DNA of 64,000 bases from Lacrimispora sphenoides JCM 1415 (GCF_900105615.1 NZ_LT630003.1:3794501-3858500); one strand, 5' to 3'; numbered from the stretch's first letter, positions 18,419 to 27,015 are shown. Translations and numbers: made by a program. The notes: generated by a model from the letters alone, not told the origin.

Positions 18419-19186
18419 CTAATTATCGCCCTTAGGTACCTCACAGGCGTATAGAATGGTTCTTGCATCGTTAAACTCATAGCTGCAGGTTACAAAAGAC
18501 CAAAGCTGTCTCACCGGTTCTTCCGGCTTCTGAAGAAACAGGCCGTCCTTTGTCATCTCCTCCACATATGCCTGAAAGCTTTCGTCTGTTTCAAACACGG
18601 TCTTCCTGCGGATGGGGGAGGCATCCGTATAAAGTGCGGTGATGGGCCTCAAATGGTATTCCCTCTCCGGCGTAAAAATATAAATATCCTGATGTTCCTT
18701 AAAAAAAGCCTCATCCTTGTACTTTATGATGTCCTTAAACATCGATCCGTTCTTCATGTGATGCCCGTATATTATGTTATGCCGGCCGGAAAAGTCAGGT
18801 TCGCTTTCATAATCAAGGTAAATGGCACCGGCTACGCTCTTCTTGCCCTCAAAATCCGTATCCAGATAAGTTTCATTGTTATCCGTCTGCACAATGGGGT
18901 AGTCGATGGCCGTGCCTTCAATCCTGATCCAGCCCACGATATCCGGATTGATTTTACCCAGTTTCTCAAAATCAATAGGGGAAACATAAGCAGCGCTTGT
19001 TTCTGCTTCCGGGATACTGGCCTTAGTTTCCCCGGCCGTAGTCTCCCTTGCAAGCTCCGCAAGGCTTTCATACTGCTGTTCGGCATGATCTCTTGTTTTA
19101 AAATCAGAATAGAGCTTTCCTACACCCACAGCCAGAAAAATAACGGCTATGATAAGAACGCCAAAGGCCAATTTTTTGCTTTTCAT
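18419..19186 (-). CDS. srtB: Class B sortase
   Basis: This protein of about 255 residues has an N-terminal signal-anchor (LAFGVLIIAVIFLAVGVG) and a C-terminal sortase fold. The catalytic triad is visible as His in IIYGHHMKNGSMF, Cys in SFVTCSYEFNDAR and Arg at the end of that motif; the TCSYEFNDAR pattern is class B. It would attach proteins with a sorting signal to the peptidoglycan cross-bridge. No obvious substrate gene lies beside it. The second of two ATGs (19186) has the better-spaced AGGA. It lies 64 bases before glmM. Confidence 0.92.
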   Translation of the reverse strand: MKSKKLAFGVLIIAVIFLAVGVGKLYSDFKTRDHAEQQYESLAELARETTAGETKASIPEAETSAAYVSPIDFEKLGKINPDIVGWIRIEGTAIDYPIVQTDNNETYLDTDFEGKKSVAGAIYLDYESEPDFSGRHNIIYGHHMKNGSMFKDIIKYKDEAFFKEHQDIYIFTPEREYHLRPITALYTDASPIRRKTVFETDESFQAYVEEMTKDGLFLQKPEEPVRQLWSFVTCSYEFNDARTILYACEVPKGDN

Positions 19187-19332
19187 GCTCATTCCTGCTT
19201 TCTAAAATGATTTTTTTCCTCCCTAAGTATACCGTATTTTAACAAAAATCACAATCTTTTATAAGCAATGCTAGACTTTTCCACTTTTTTTCTATATACT
19301 AAAAAAAGAAAATGTTAATATGGAGACATTAT

Positions 19333-20532
19333 ATGAAAAACCAAGAATCTATCGTTCATGTAAATATGCTGGGAGGATTCTCCATATCCATGGGGGACAG
19401 GACGATCGTAGACCAGAATAATCAAGCAAAAAAACCCTGGAGCCTTTTAGAATATCTTATTACGTTTCGAGGTCGGGATATTCCGGTAGAAGAACTTATT
19501 GATCTGTTTTGGAAAGATGAAGCCAGCAATAACCCGGCAGGAGCCTTAAAGACCTTAATGTTCCGTGTACGCAAACTTTTAGAGCCTCTGGGATATCCCA
19601 CACAGGAGCTGGTTTTCCAGAACCGTAAAGCTTACGGCTGGACGAAAGACCTTATAACGGTCTGCGATACCGACCAGTTTGAGGACTTGTGCGCCCAATT
19701 AGAGGCCCATGGCCTTTCCGAGGATGACCGTTTAGCCCTTTGTCTGGAGGCCTTTGCCCTGTACAAGGGAAACTTTCTTCCAAAATCAGAGTGGGAATCC
19801 TGGGTGGTACCGATCCACACTTATTATCACACCCTTTATCAAAAACTGATCCAAAAAACTTTATTCCTTCTGGAGAAAAGAAAGGATTATCCCACCATCA
19901 TCGATGTATGCCAACAGGCCATTGCCATCGATTCCTATAGCGAAGAAGCTCATTATTACCTGGTCTATGCACTGTACCAAAGCGGCAACCAGCTAATGGC
20001 TATGGAACATTACCATCATGTGACTGACATGTTCTATAACGAATTTGCCATCACTCCGTCCATTCGATTTAAGGACCTATACAAGCTTATCAGTGATAAG
20101 AAGCATGGAATTACCATGGATCTTAGCACCATACAGGAGATTCTTTCAGAGGGCGGCACGAACAGCGGGGCCTTTAGTTGTGAACCCTCTGTGTTCCGGG
20201 ACATCTATCAGCTAGAAACAAGGGCGATCCAGCGAACCGGTGACTCCATCTTCTTATGCCTTCTGACCATCAGCAATCTAAAGGGAGAGCTTTTAAAGCC
20301 TGCGGTTCAGACAAGGGCGATGGATGAGCTTGGAGAATCTATCCGTAAATCCCTGCGCAGAGGAGATATCTTTTGCCGCTACAGTGTAAGCCAATACCTA
20401 TTGCTTCTTCCCACGGCAACCTATGAAAACGGCGAGCTGGTGTTAAAGCGCATTATTCAGAACTTCAAAAAAGAATATTCAAGAAAAGATCTTTCCATTA
20501 CTTATTCATTGCAGAGTATCATTCCAAACTAA
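19333..20532 (+). CDS. BTAD/SARP-like transcriptional regulator
   Basis: This protein of 399 residues has an N-terminal OmpR-like winged helix (VHVNMLGGFSISMGD, then a region with NNPAGALKTLMFRVRKLLE) and a bacterial transcriptional activation domain (BTAD, TPR-like, about 115-260). The C-terminal 130 residues resemble a degenerate GGDEF-like fold (RSLRRGDIFCRYSVSQYLLLL), which lacks a GGDEF motif. I chose the ATG at 19333 because GGAG sits 7 bases upstream; another in-frame ATG is at 19312. Target genes are unknown. Confidence 0.82.
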   Translation: MKNQESIVHVNMLGGFSISMGDRTIVDQNNQAKKPWSLLEYLITFRGRDIPVEELIDLFWKDEASNNPAGALKTLMFRVRKLLEPLGYPTQELVFQNRKAYGWTKDLITVCDTDQFEDLCAQLEAHGLSEDDRLALCLEAFALYKGNFLPKSEWESWVVPIHTYYHTLYQKLIQKTLFLLEKRKDYPTIIDVCQQAIAIDSYSEEAHYYLVYALYQSGNQLMAMEHYHHVTDMFYNEFAITPSIRFKDLYKLISDKKHGITMDLSTIQEILSEGGTNSGAFSCEPSVFRDIYQLETRAIQRTGDSIFLCLLTISNLKGELLKPAVQTRAMDELGESIRKSLRRGDIFCRYSVSQYLLLLPTATYENGELVLKRIIQNFKKEYSRKDLSITYSLQSIIPN

Positions 20533-20584
20533 GCCTTATGGCTAAAGATACATACAGGAAGCTGCTGCTCACAGGAGGAACCGG

Positions 20585-21058
20585 ATGTTATCAAATGACT
20601 TTATTACATTCACATTGGAAAAGAAAAAAAGCATCGCACTAATTGCTCATGACAACGAAAAGCACGCATTGATCGAATGGTGCAAGGAGCATAAATCGGC
20701 TCTGGAAAAGCATACTCTCTGCGGCACCGGAACAACGGCACGGATGATCACGGATCAGACAGGACTTCCCGTAAAGGGCTACAACAGCGGCCCCTTGGGT
20801 GGTGACCAGCAGATCGGCGCAAAGATTGTGGAAGGAAGAGTCGACCTGGTCATCTTCTTTTCCGACCCTCTCACCGCACAGCCTCACGACCCGGATGTGA
20901 AAGCACTTTTACGTATTGCCCAGGTTTACGATATTCCCATTGCCAACACCAGGGCAACCGCAGATTTCATCATCACCTCGCCGCTCATGGAAGAGACCTA
21001 CGAGCATCAGGTCATCAACTTTCACAAAAACATTGCGGACCGGGCAAAAACCCTTTAA
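20585..21058 (+). CDS. mgsA: Methylglyoxal synthase
   Basis: This 157-residue enzyme converts dihydroxyacetone phosphate to methylglyoxal and phosphate, bypassing lower glycolysis when sugar phosphates accumulate. Family motifs are IALIAHDNEKHALIEW near residue 18, GTGTTARMI, SGPLGGDQQIGAKI and FFSDPLTAQPHDPDV; the last contains the catalytic Asp. A GGAGGAACCGG ribosome binding region precedes the ATG. It is shorter upstream than proteobacterial MgsA, as is usual in Firmicutes. Confidence 0.95.
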   Translation: MLSNDFITFTLEKKKSIALIAHDNEKHALIEWCKEHKSALEKHTLCGTGTTARMITDQTGLPVKGYNSGPLGGDQQIGAKIVEGRVDLVIFFSDPLTAQPHDPDVKALLRIAQVYDIPIANTRATADFIITSPLMEETYEHQVINFHKNIADRAKTL

Positions 21059-21082
21059 GGGTCCTGACATAAGGATCAACAG

Positions 21083-21119
21083 AAGGCAGAGCTTTTTAAA
21101 ATTTAGCCCTGCCTTTTTT
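21083..21119 (+). terminator. Terminator after mgsA
   Basis: aaggcagagct pairs with agccctgcctt (one mismatch), followed by TTTTTT. It lies 25 bases past the mgsA stop and just before the convergent HD gene. Confidence 0.75.
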
Positions 21120-21136
21120 CTGTATCTGTCCATATT

Positions 21137-21667
21137 CTATTCAAAAACTCTTTCACACAATTTTATATATTCCTGATAAGCTGGAAACTCTTCAAGACCT
21201 GTAAGGCGTTTAGCGACTCCCTTGTAATACCAGGCGTGTTCTGACTTGTTTTTTTCGTTAAAGCGCTGCCAAAGGTCATCTCCCACTAAAAAATAGTCTC
21301 TTGCGGTGGTTCTTAGATTGCTCAGCTTGTCCGCCAGAACAAGGATCTTGCTTTCTCTGGAAGCCTTTTCTAAATGATCAAGTGTCGCGCATTTGCGTTC
21401 CTTCCAGCACTTCGTTTTGTCTTCTGTTTCTTCCATAACCAGTTCAGCCACCCGAAGTCCGAACTTTTCCTTAAGCTCTTCCTCCGTAACACCCGTATCC
21501 TCCACCACATCATGTAATAGTGCGGCGCAGATCAGCTCTTCATCCGTTACCATCAACGCAACGATGACTGCCGTCTCTAAGGGATGGACGATGTAGGGAA
21601 TCTTCGTCCCTTTCCGAAAGGTCCCCTCGTGGGACTTGGTTGCAAATGCAACAGCCTTCTCGACCAT
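21137..21667 (-). CDS. HD-domain phosphohydrolase (MESH1/RelA-SpoT hydrolase-like)
   Basis: This 176-residue protein consists of a single HD domain like the (p)ppGpp hydrolase half of RelA/SpoT. The residues are visible as SHEGTFRKGTKIPYIVHP (H, R, K and H of the nucleotide site), LLHDVVEDTGVTEEEL (HD metal pair and ED) and KILVLADKLSNLRTTARDY (D near K-L-S-N). No synthetase or TGS domain is present, so it would be a small alarmone or nucleotide pyrophosphohydrolase. AGGAGA precedes the ATG. Confidence 0.85.
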   Translation of the reverse strand: MVEKAVAFATKSHEGTFRKGTKIPYIVHPLETAVIVALMVTDEELICAALLHDVVEDTGVTEEELKEKFGLRVAELVMEETEDKTKCWKERKCATLDHLEKASRESKILVLADKLSNLRTTARDYFLVGDDLWQRFNEKNKSEHAWYYKGVAKRLTGLEEFPAYQEYIKLCERVFE

Positions 21668-21888
21668 ACTGAGTCTCCTTTTGATCTTTCTAAAACCTCC
21701 TTACTATATTAACACAAATAATTCCGATTTAACAGAGCATATTTCACTAGGCTGCCCTTTTCCCATATCTATATATTCATCATCAGCCTCAGGGCTAAAA
21801 TCACTAAGAATCGGCTTTGGAATATAATAGACTATAAAGATATAGATAAATTCTTTAAAATGTAAGATTAGGATAAGGAGGATTATTT
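21668..21888. other. Intergenic region between HD hydrolase and DUF4489 genes
   Basis: This A+T-rich stretch holds the start regions of both divergent genes. A minus-strand frame with a coding look but no start codon (ending ...EICSVKSELFVLI) crosses 21715-21880. I cannot identify it, and it may be a relic or chance. Confidence 0.3.
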
Positions 21889-22458
21889 ATGAATGCCAAT
21901 GAATATAGTGATGGATTTGATAATAGAGTAACATGTTGTGATTGTGATCAAAAATGCAGCGTACGAAAATGCGTTTGTAAATCTGAGAGAATCCAAAGAG
22001 CTTTAAAACCTAATAGAACATCCTTAAGATGCGGTACATCAACAGGAACTGTAACAATTCCTGTCGATACCCCTGCCGGAGTTACATTTACATTAGCTAC
22101 TGTAAATGTGGATACAAAATGCATGAACCACCCATGTATTCAATTAGAATTTGCAAGTAACATCATTGCTATCTCTGCAACTTTAGTTCTTAACTTCCAG
22201 ATTTTTAAACAATGCGGCAATCAAATGGCACCTATTCCAGTAGGACCAATTTGGACATTTTCACCCCCGGTTGAATTTTCTGAAGGTGGTGGCTTTACTA
22301 ATACCTTCTCATTCTCTGTATGTGATTGTGATACAACCTGTGATGAATGCTGTAACTATCGCGTAGTAGTTACTCCAGTTGGCGCAGCTACAATAGGTAT
22401 AACCACTATTAATAATTCATCTCTTGCTGCTGTCATTGTTGATCGTGCATGTAAATAA
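21889..22458 (+). CDS. DUF4489 domain-containing protein
   Basis: This 189-residue protein has a Cys-rich N-terminus (CCDCDQKCSVRKCVCKSE, residues 17-34). The DUF4489 domain includes LRCGTSTGTVTIPVDT, QLEFASNIIAI, FQIFKQCGNQMAPIPVGPIW and SVCDCDTTCDECCNYRVVV. The family is common in Clostridia, often in several copies, and has no established function; a spore-surface or exposed beta-sheet protein is sometimes supposed from its composition. A strong AAGGAGG site precedes the ATG. There is no signal peptide. Confidence 0.88.
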   Translation: MNANEYSDGFDNRVTCCDCDQKCSVRKCVCKSERIQRALKPNRTSLRCGTSTGTVTIPVDTPAGVTFTLATVNVDTKCMNHPCIQLEFASNIIAISATLVLNFQIFKQCGNQMAPIPVGPIWTFSPPVEFSEGGGFTNTFSFSVCDCDTTCDECCNYRVVVTPVGAATIGITTINNSSLAAVIVDRACK

Positions 22459-22491
22459 TAAGAAAATTCCCATTAATAAATAATAAAAGAT

Positions 22492-22529
22492 GGCGAGTAA
22501 ATCCATACTATCTGGATACTCGCCTTTTA
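22492..22529 (+). terminator. Terminator after the DUF4489 gene
   Basis: ggcgagtaaatcc and ggatactcgcc pair with a two-base bulge, followed by TTTTAC. It is 33 bases after the stop. Confidence 0.75.
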
Positions 22530-22627
22530 CTTATGACCCATCTGGTTTATGCGCAAGATCACCTTCTACTGCCTCGCTTTCCAAATGTGTATAACCAAAA
22601 GCTTCAGCATGTAATAATTTGCAGTTT

Positions 22628-22708
22628 AGTGTCGTATTTTCAGATATTAACACTCAATCCACAATTGTTTCCACAATATTGTGGATAAGTGTCGTTTTAT
22701 CGGATATT
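22628..22708. repeat. Pair of 21-bp imperfect direct repeats with a nested palindrome
   Basis: agtgtcgtattttcagatat (22628 on) recurs as agtgtcgttttatcggatat (22688 on), exactly 60 bases later. Between them is tccacaa...ttgtgga, an inverted repeat that includes one DnaA-box-like TTATCCACA. This multi-repeat design resembles the ends of IS21-type insertion sequences, but no transposase is present. Confidence 0.45.
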
Positions 22709-22721
22709 GCAAACCTCTCTA

Positions 22722-23417
22722 TTACTTTTTACAACTCAAGAAATATTGAATCATAGGCCCTACTTTTTCTTTATTCACGATTACAAAGTAATTGCTTAAC
22801 ATATCTTCAAATTCCTGAGATGGCATATCAAATTGATCTGTTCTGCCTAAATAATCCTCTATCATCATTGTAATTTGAAACTCAGGACTTCCTAGGTCCG
22901 GAACATCAAGGACAAACTTCCCATAAGGCTTCAAGATACGATGGGCTTCCATAATAGCTTTTTCAATAAAGTCTTTTTTAAAATATTCGAGGGAACCAAT
23001 ACATGATCCTATGTCAAAAAAGTTTGTATCATATGGCGTTTCATGCATACTGCCGCAATTTAAAGAACCGATAGTCAAATGATGCTTTTCAACAAACCCG
23101 TTTAGTAACTGAATGGTTTTGCTGCTTATATCAACCCCATAATATGTGGATGGCCAATTATCATAGCCGCGAAACATTAAGTTTAGGCAACACCCAAGAT
23201 CAATAAATTTCATATCTATAGCTGGCGATAAATAATCTATAATTTCTTGCCAGCCACTATCAGAAAGCATTCCATCCATCTGCATTTTTTGAAATAAAAG
23301 ATAATTGGGATCACTTGTAATGTATTCTGGAAGTTCTTTGTACAAGTCAATGCCTCTTCGTCCTAAATCAATAGCTTTGTCATAAGACTCTGCAACTAAC
23401 TTCAACTGATTTCTCAC
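22722..23417 (-). CDS. Class I SAM-dependent methyltransferase
   Basis: This 231-residue protein has a helical N-terminus (about 70 residues) and a Rossmann methyltransferase core. Motif I is degenerate: KFIDLGCCLNLMFRGYD, followed by YYGVDIS (acidic residue of motif II), a DIGSCIGSLEYF segment and ILKPYGKFVLDVPD (post-II/III). The substrate is unknown. It starts 18 bases after the upstream hypothetical gene and is probably co-transcribed with it. Confidence 0.78.
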   Translation of the reverse strand: MRNQLKLVAESYDKAIDLGRRGIDLYKELPEYITSDPNYLLFQKMQMDGMLSDSGWQEIIDYLSPAIDMKFIDLGCCLNLMFRGYDNWPSTYYGVDISSKTIQLLNGFVEKHHLTIGSLNCGSMHETPYDTNFFDIGSCIGSLEYFKKDFIEKAIMEAHRILKPYGKFVLDVPDLGSPEFQITMMIEDYLGRTDQFDMPSQEFEDMLSNYFVIVNKEKVGPMIQYFLSCKK

Positions 23418-23435
23418 AAGATTAAGCCTCCCCTT

Positions 23436-24025
23436 TTATAAAATCCACATTTCTCCATTTGGCATTTCACTTAAGTTACCTTTTTCTATCGATAGAACTT
23501 CTCCCGATTTACTGACTTTCACTATGTTGTCATAATATTTATAATCTGATGTTACATTATCATTTTCATCAATGCCTTCTTCTACCCATCGATTAAAATA
23601 AAAAGCATCCCCATCTCTAACAATAAAGCTATCTCTGGCCTCCATTTTTATTGTTAATTTCTCAGGATAATACACGATACACTCATGATCAACACTAATA
23701 AGCATCAATGGGTATTTAGCAAGCCTTATATTGTATAAATTCAGATCTTTCATATCAAAATGAGCAATTTCTGTTAAAACATTCTTATCCGGTATATATC
23801 TGATTATATAAACTTGATCTATATTAAAATCCGCCCTAATGAAGTAAATAATACCTTCAATAAAAATAATATGCTCATAATAAATTCCATATTCTAATTC
23901 ATATGGGGTGTAGCTATTGCCATCAGGATAAGAAAAAAAGGTAAGTTCATTTCCTTTTATCGGCTCGTTCATAGAAAAGAATACAACCAACGATCAGTAC
24001 CTATCAAATCTGAATATAATTTCAT
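23436..24025 (-). pseudogene. Hypothetical protein with an apparent 5' frameshift
   Basis: The main frame (from TTG at 23990, or ATG at 23972) encodes about 178-184 residues that look like a repeated beta-strand, propeller-like protein (FFSYPDGNSYTPYELEYG, IIYFIRADFN). It has no ribosome binding site at either start. An ATG at 24025 with a strong GGGGGG site begins MKLYSDLIGTDRWLYSF and meets a stop after 18 codons. Adding one T to the tattcttttctatg run would join it to the main frame as ...WLYSFSMNEPIKG. I infer a one-base deletion, or a sequencing error in a short homopolymer. Function is unknown; it is likely in an operon with the methyltransferase. Confidence 0.65.
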
Positions 24026-24040
24026 AAAATCCCCCCTACA

Positions 24041-24083
24041 TGCCTTTATGCCTTTATGCCTTTATTGCCTTTATTGCCTTTTT
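24041..24083. repeat. Short tandem repeat, about five units of tgcctttat
   Basis: tgccttta is repeated about five times, with an extra t between later copies. It lies 15 bases upstream of the start of the frameshifted gene on the minus strand, in the promoter or leader area. Repeat number could change by slippage. Confidence 0.7.
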
Positions 24084-24283
24084 TCCTTAATTTTACCATG
24101 AGCTAATTGCATCATCAATATAAATCCGCAGTCATGCCGGTACTGTTTCCTGGTCCGTATGAATAATGTAAGGCAGATCCAAGTAAATCCGTATATTCTT
24201 TTTTCTGAAATTCATGATTTTTAATAGCAGTGATATTTATGTCACATATATTAGTATAGAATATATAAAAGGTGACTAAGTGC

Positions 24284-24745
24284 ATGTCTAATTCAGAAAA
24301 CTCAAATCGTGATGCTGCAAATACGCCAACTTTCCCCTATGACTATGGACCGAACTCTTTAGTTATTGATCTCAATAAGGCAGCACAGCAAAACGATAAT
24401 TTCCGTTCGACTTTATGGACGGCAACCTATTTACAGGTCACTCTCATGAGCATTCCTGTCCATGGGAGCATTGGTATGGAAGTCCACACTGATCACGACC
24501 AGATTTTACGTATAGAAGATGGTCTAGGCTTAGTTCAGCTAGGGGAAACTCAACTCTCAATGTACGGACAGTATCTTGCATTTTCTAATTATGTTATATT
24601 AGTACCTGCCGGTATATGGCATAACATCATTAATATCGGCAATACCCCACTTAAAATATCATCGTTCTATGCCCCTCCTAATTATGCATGGAACACGGTT
24701 CAGAGGACAAGAGCTTCTGAACCTACCTCACAGAACAACTCTTAA
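24284..24745 (+). CDS. Cupin-domain protein
   Basis: This protein of 153 residues has a single cupin barrel. Motif 1 resembles GSIGMEVHTDHDQILRIEDG and motif 2 is ILVPAGIWHNIINIGNTPLK, which supply His/Glu metal ligands. I chose the ATG at 24284 because AAGGTG is well spaced; a GTG lies 12 bases upstream. The Asn-rich, low-complexity N-terminus and C-terminus resemble clostridial cupins near spore genes. A CATATATTA sequence (from 24244) would fit a sporulation sigma-K -10 element, but this is a weak call. Confidence 0.82.
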   Translation: MSNSENSNRDAANTPTFPYDYGPNSLVIDLNKAAQQNDNFRSTLWTATYLQVTLMSIPVHGSIGMEVHTDHDQILRIEDGLGLVQLGETQLSMYGQYLAFSNYVILVPAGIWHNIINIGNTPLKISSFYAPPNYAWNTVQRTRASEPTSQNNS

Positions 24746-24760
24746 ACAATATTTTCAAAC

Positions 24761-24791
24761 AGCCGGCAGGATTTCCCCGATCCTGCCGGCT
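24761..24791 (+). terminator. Hairpin after the cupin gene
   Basis: agccggcaggat pairs perfectly with atcctgccggct over 12 bases with a 7-base loop. The following T-tract is poor (ctgctt), so termination may be incomplete. I see no gene in the rest of 24792-24985. Confidence 0.65.
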
Positions 24792-24985
24792 CTGCTTCAA
24801 TGTAAACCAGCACCGGTATCGGACAGGCAGAGGAGCAGATAGTGGCCTTCGGGTATGTATAAACACCCTCGCAGTCCTTACACGATCATCACAATCCAAA
24901 GGGTATAAGCAGGGCTTGTGTCAAAAATATTTATATCGAATATTATTATATTGTAAGTAAATATAAAAGGGGGCGCAATGTTTTT

Positions 24986-25339
24986 ATGAAATTACAGGAA
25001 ATGGCATTAGAAGAATTGAAGGAAGAAGTATTAGAAGCTATAGAAGGAAAATCAGATGATGAAAAAATTGAAATACTCAGAAATAAATTTAAAATTGATT
25101 GGGACATCCCCAGATGTTGTGATCGTAGACCATGTAAAATGTGGTATGCTCAGGTTTTCACTTATTGCAGCACATGTGAGTTAGAAAAAGAACTGAACTT
25201 TTTCTTGTTCTTAATCAACCTTTTCGGACACATTTTTGGTTTTTGTTTTAACCAGGAAAGTACAGTTTTTTTAGGCTGTACATGCCCTTGTGGTAACAAA
25301 CAAATAATTCTTTATTATACAATTGTATTTAAGGATTAA
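24986..25339 (+). CDS. Cys-rich protein of unknown function
   Basis: This 117-residue protein is not recognised. Residues 1-40 form an acidic amphipathic helix with no Cys (LEELKEEVLEAIEGKSDDEK). The rest holds nine cysteines, in the clusters RCCDRRPC, YCSTC, FC and GCTCPC, around a hydrophobic stretch (LNFFLFLINLFGHIFGF). A GGGGG site lies about 13 bases upstream of the ATG. The leader-like helix plus Cys-rich end recalls a peptide precursor or a metal-binding coat protein. No modifying enzyme is next to it. It lies just left of the repeat that bounds the small 4-kb element. Confidence 0.6.
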   Translation: MKLQEMALEELKEEVLEAIEGKSDDEKIEILRNKFKIDWDIPRCCDRRPCKMWYAQVFTYCSTCELEKELNFFLFLINLFGHIFGFCFNQESTVFLGCTCPCGNKQIILYYTIVFKD

Positions 25340-25679
25340 ATTCTTACCTTCTATTGATGGTGTTTGAGGTTTCCCCGGTAGCTTTTCCGGGGAAATACCG
25401 CTGAAACGCGCATAAACGCAGCATTCTGTAAGAATAAATTAAAATATTACGATTTGATAGTACTTATTTTATTGCTCCTCATAAAACTATAATTTTTCGT
25501 TTAAAAACGAGACTCTTGAGGCACTTATCCTCACCTACTACTACCACCTAAAAACAGTCAAACCAAGGGGGCCTACAGTCAATATGCAGTCAAAAAATGA
25601 TATGATTCTATTAATATGGCGGGTTCACTTCAAATTCCGGATACCCGCCTATTTTAAAACCCTGTTTGCCTGAGTAACT
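25340..25679. other. Intergenic region with hairpins and the left element repeat
   Basis: It holds a tttccccgg/ccggggaaa hairpin (25370-25394), the left 66-bp repeat (25395-25460), a decayed echo of an integrase tail (about 25573-25605, with cagtcaatatgcagtcaaa) and a ggcgggt/acccgcc hairpin followed by TATTTT (25618-25655). No intact gene is visible. Confidence 0.6.
25395..25460 (+). repeat. 66-bp direct repeat, left copy (possible attL-like scar)
   Basis: This matches 29471-29536 at 62 of 66 positions by eye, without gaps. Both copies begin with codons for an integrase C-terminus (IPLKRA-stop here, IPMKHA-stop on the right) and run into the same non-coding tail. They bracket about 4.0 kb of accessory genes. 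Confidence 0.75.
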
Positions 25680-26720
25680 TTATTGCTCGTTGTATTCATT
25701 TACTTCAAAATTAGAAATCTGATCGTATGCAATGTAATCCTTGCGGCTTATGAACGAAGCTTTGTTGTAATTCTTTTCTATTATATAGGTTGGAGTCGAT
25801 GCTGCTTTGCTATTATACCATGCAATGAAGTCAGTAATTTTATCCATGGTCATTTCATATTCCTTGCGCTCACCAGTTACCATAGTAATTACAAGAAGAG
25901 CCCGATTGCCAGATGGTTCCTCTGGAGCTACTGGAGCAGCTGAGGCTTCATTAGAATTCCAGCTCTCATTACCATTGACAATAGCAACTACTACGTAGTA
26001 GTAAGTAGTTCCACTGGTAACGTCCGTGTCAGTATAAGTAGTACCTGTCACACTAGCTGCTATTGTTGTGTATGGGCCTCCTGCTGTCGTGGAACGTTTA
26101 ATTTTATAGCTTGTTGCATTGGTCACAGCGCTCCAGGTTAAGTCAACTTTAGAAACTCCACCAATAGCCTTTAGGTTTGATGGTGTTTCATCTCTATCAT
26201 AAGGGAGTAACTCACCCGTAGAGTCTATATCGATAGCATCAAAGCAAAAGCGTTTTTCAATATTTAAATTAGACAATTCAACATAATGTACGCCATCTGT
26301 CAGATTATCTATTTCATAAACTAAGCATTGGTCTGTTGAAAGCGTTGGATGGTACAAACTATATGTTCCCACAATTTTATCATCAATTTTTACCTGAATC
26401 ATTTCTGATCTAGTTATATAAATCTGTTGAATTATCCTTAATTTAGAACCTTTAAACTTAAATTTAACCGCATCTCCATTGCTATCTAAATTAGTTTGTG
26501 TCATTTCTCCCGCATAATATGCCTTAGAACCATTATTAATTGAACTCCATGTGCCTTGGTAATGAAAGTATGCATTCAAATTATCATATCTTCTCCAACC
26601 AGCTTCAGGAGATGATAGCACCTGCCCTAATACAGCAGCATGTGCAGTTATAGGACTGGTTAATAAAAATAAACAAAATAATAACAATCCTAATATACCC
26701 GTTTTTCTTTTTTTACTCAT
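25680..26720 (-). CDS. Secreted protein with fibronectin type III domain
   Basis: This 346-residue protein has a signal peptide (MSKKRKTGILGLLLFCLFLL, cleavage near AHA-A). It then has a beta-sandwich domain (about 30-170) resembling a carbohydrate-binding module, in which W41, Y45 and FDAIDID are typical features. A fibronectin type III domain covers about 178-262 (NLKAIGGVSKVDLTWSAV, TTYTDTDVTSGTTYYYVVVA), followed by a short mixed C-terminal domain. There is no sorting signal or anchor. It probably binds extracellular glycan. It lies inside the repeat-bounded segment. Confidence 0.8.
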   Translation of the reverse strand: MSKKRKTGILGLLLFCLFLLTSPITAHAAVLGQVLSSPEAGWRRYDNLNAYFHYQGTWSSINNGSKAYYAGEMTQTNLDSNGDAVKFKFKGSKLRIIQQIYITRSEMIQVKIDDKIVGTYSLYHPTLSTDQCLVYEIDNLTDGVHYVELSNLNIEKRFCFDAIDIDSTGELLPYDRDETPSNLKAIGGVSKVDLTWSAVTNATSYKIKRSTTAGGPYTTIAASVTGTTYTDTDVTSGTTYYYVVVAIVNGNESWNSNEASAAPVAPEEPSGNRALLVITMVTGERKEYEMTMDKITDFIAWYNSKAASTPTYIIEKNYNKASFISRKDYIAYDQISNFEVNEYNEQ

Positions 26721-26945
26721 CTTTAGTTTTCCCCTTTATATATTTAATAAGTATAGGTTATACCATAATGTTATGAATTGTCAACTTCATTGATATTAGT
26801 AGCCAATCCTTTACAGCATCTATAATAATCTGGCATGTTGCCAACATAAAATTTCCCTATGAACTGCACCCCAGATACGTATGATTCAAATGCATAAAAA
26901 CTTTATATTTTACCTCTACTAAATAGCAATTTTTTGTAAGTAAAA

Positions 26946-26970
26946 GCCAGAGACAAATATTGTCTCCGGC
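26946..26970 (-). terminator. Terminator after the cell-wall-binding protein gene
   Basis: gccagagacaa and ttgtctccggc pair with one mismatch, and on the minus strand are followed by TTTTACTT. The rest of the 295-base gap (26721-27015) shows no gene. Confidence 0.75.
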
Positions 26971-27015
26971 CTAGGTTAATCAAATAAATTTTATAGATTT
27001 TAATCATACTAAAAA

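Noticed and set aside
22660..22700. DnaA boxes suggesting a replication origin
   Set aside because: Only one good TTATCCACA-like site and one partial site are present, with no dnaA, dnaN, repA or A+T unwinding element nearby.
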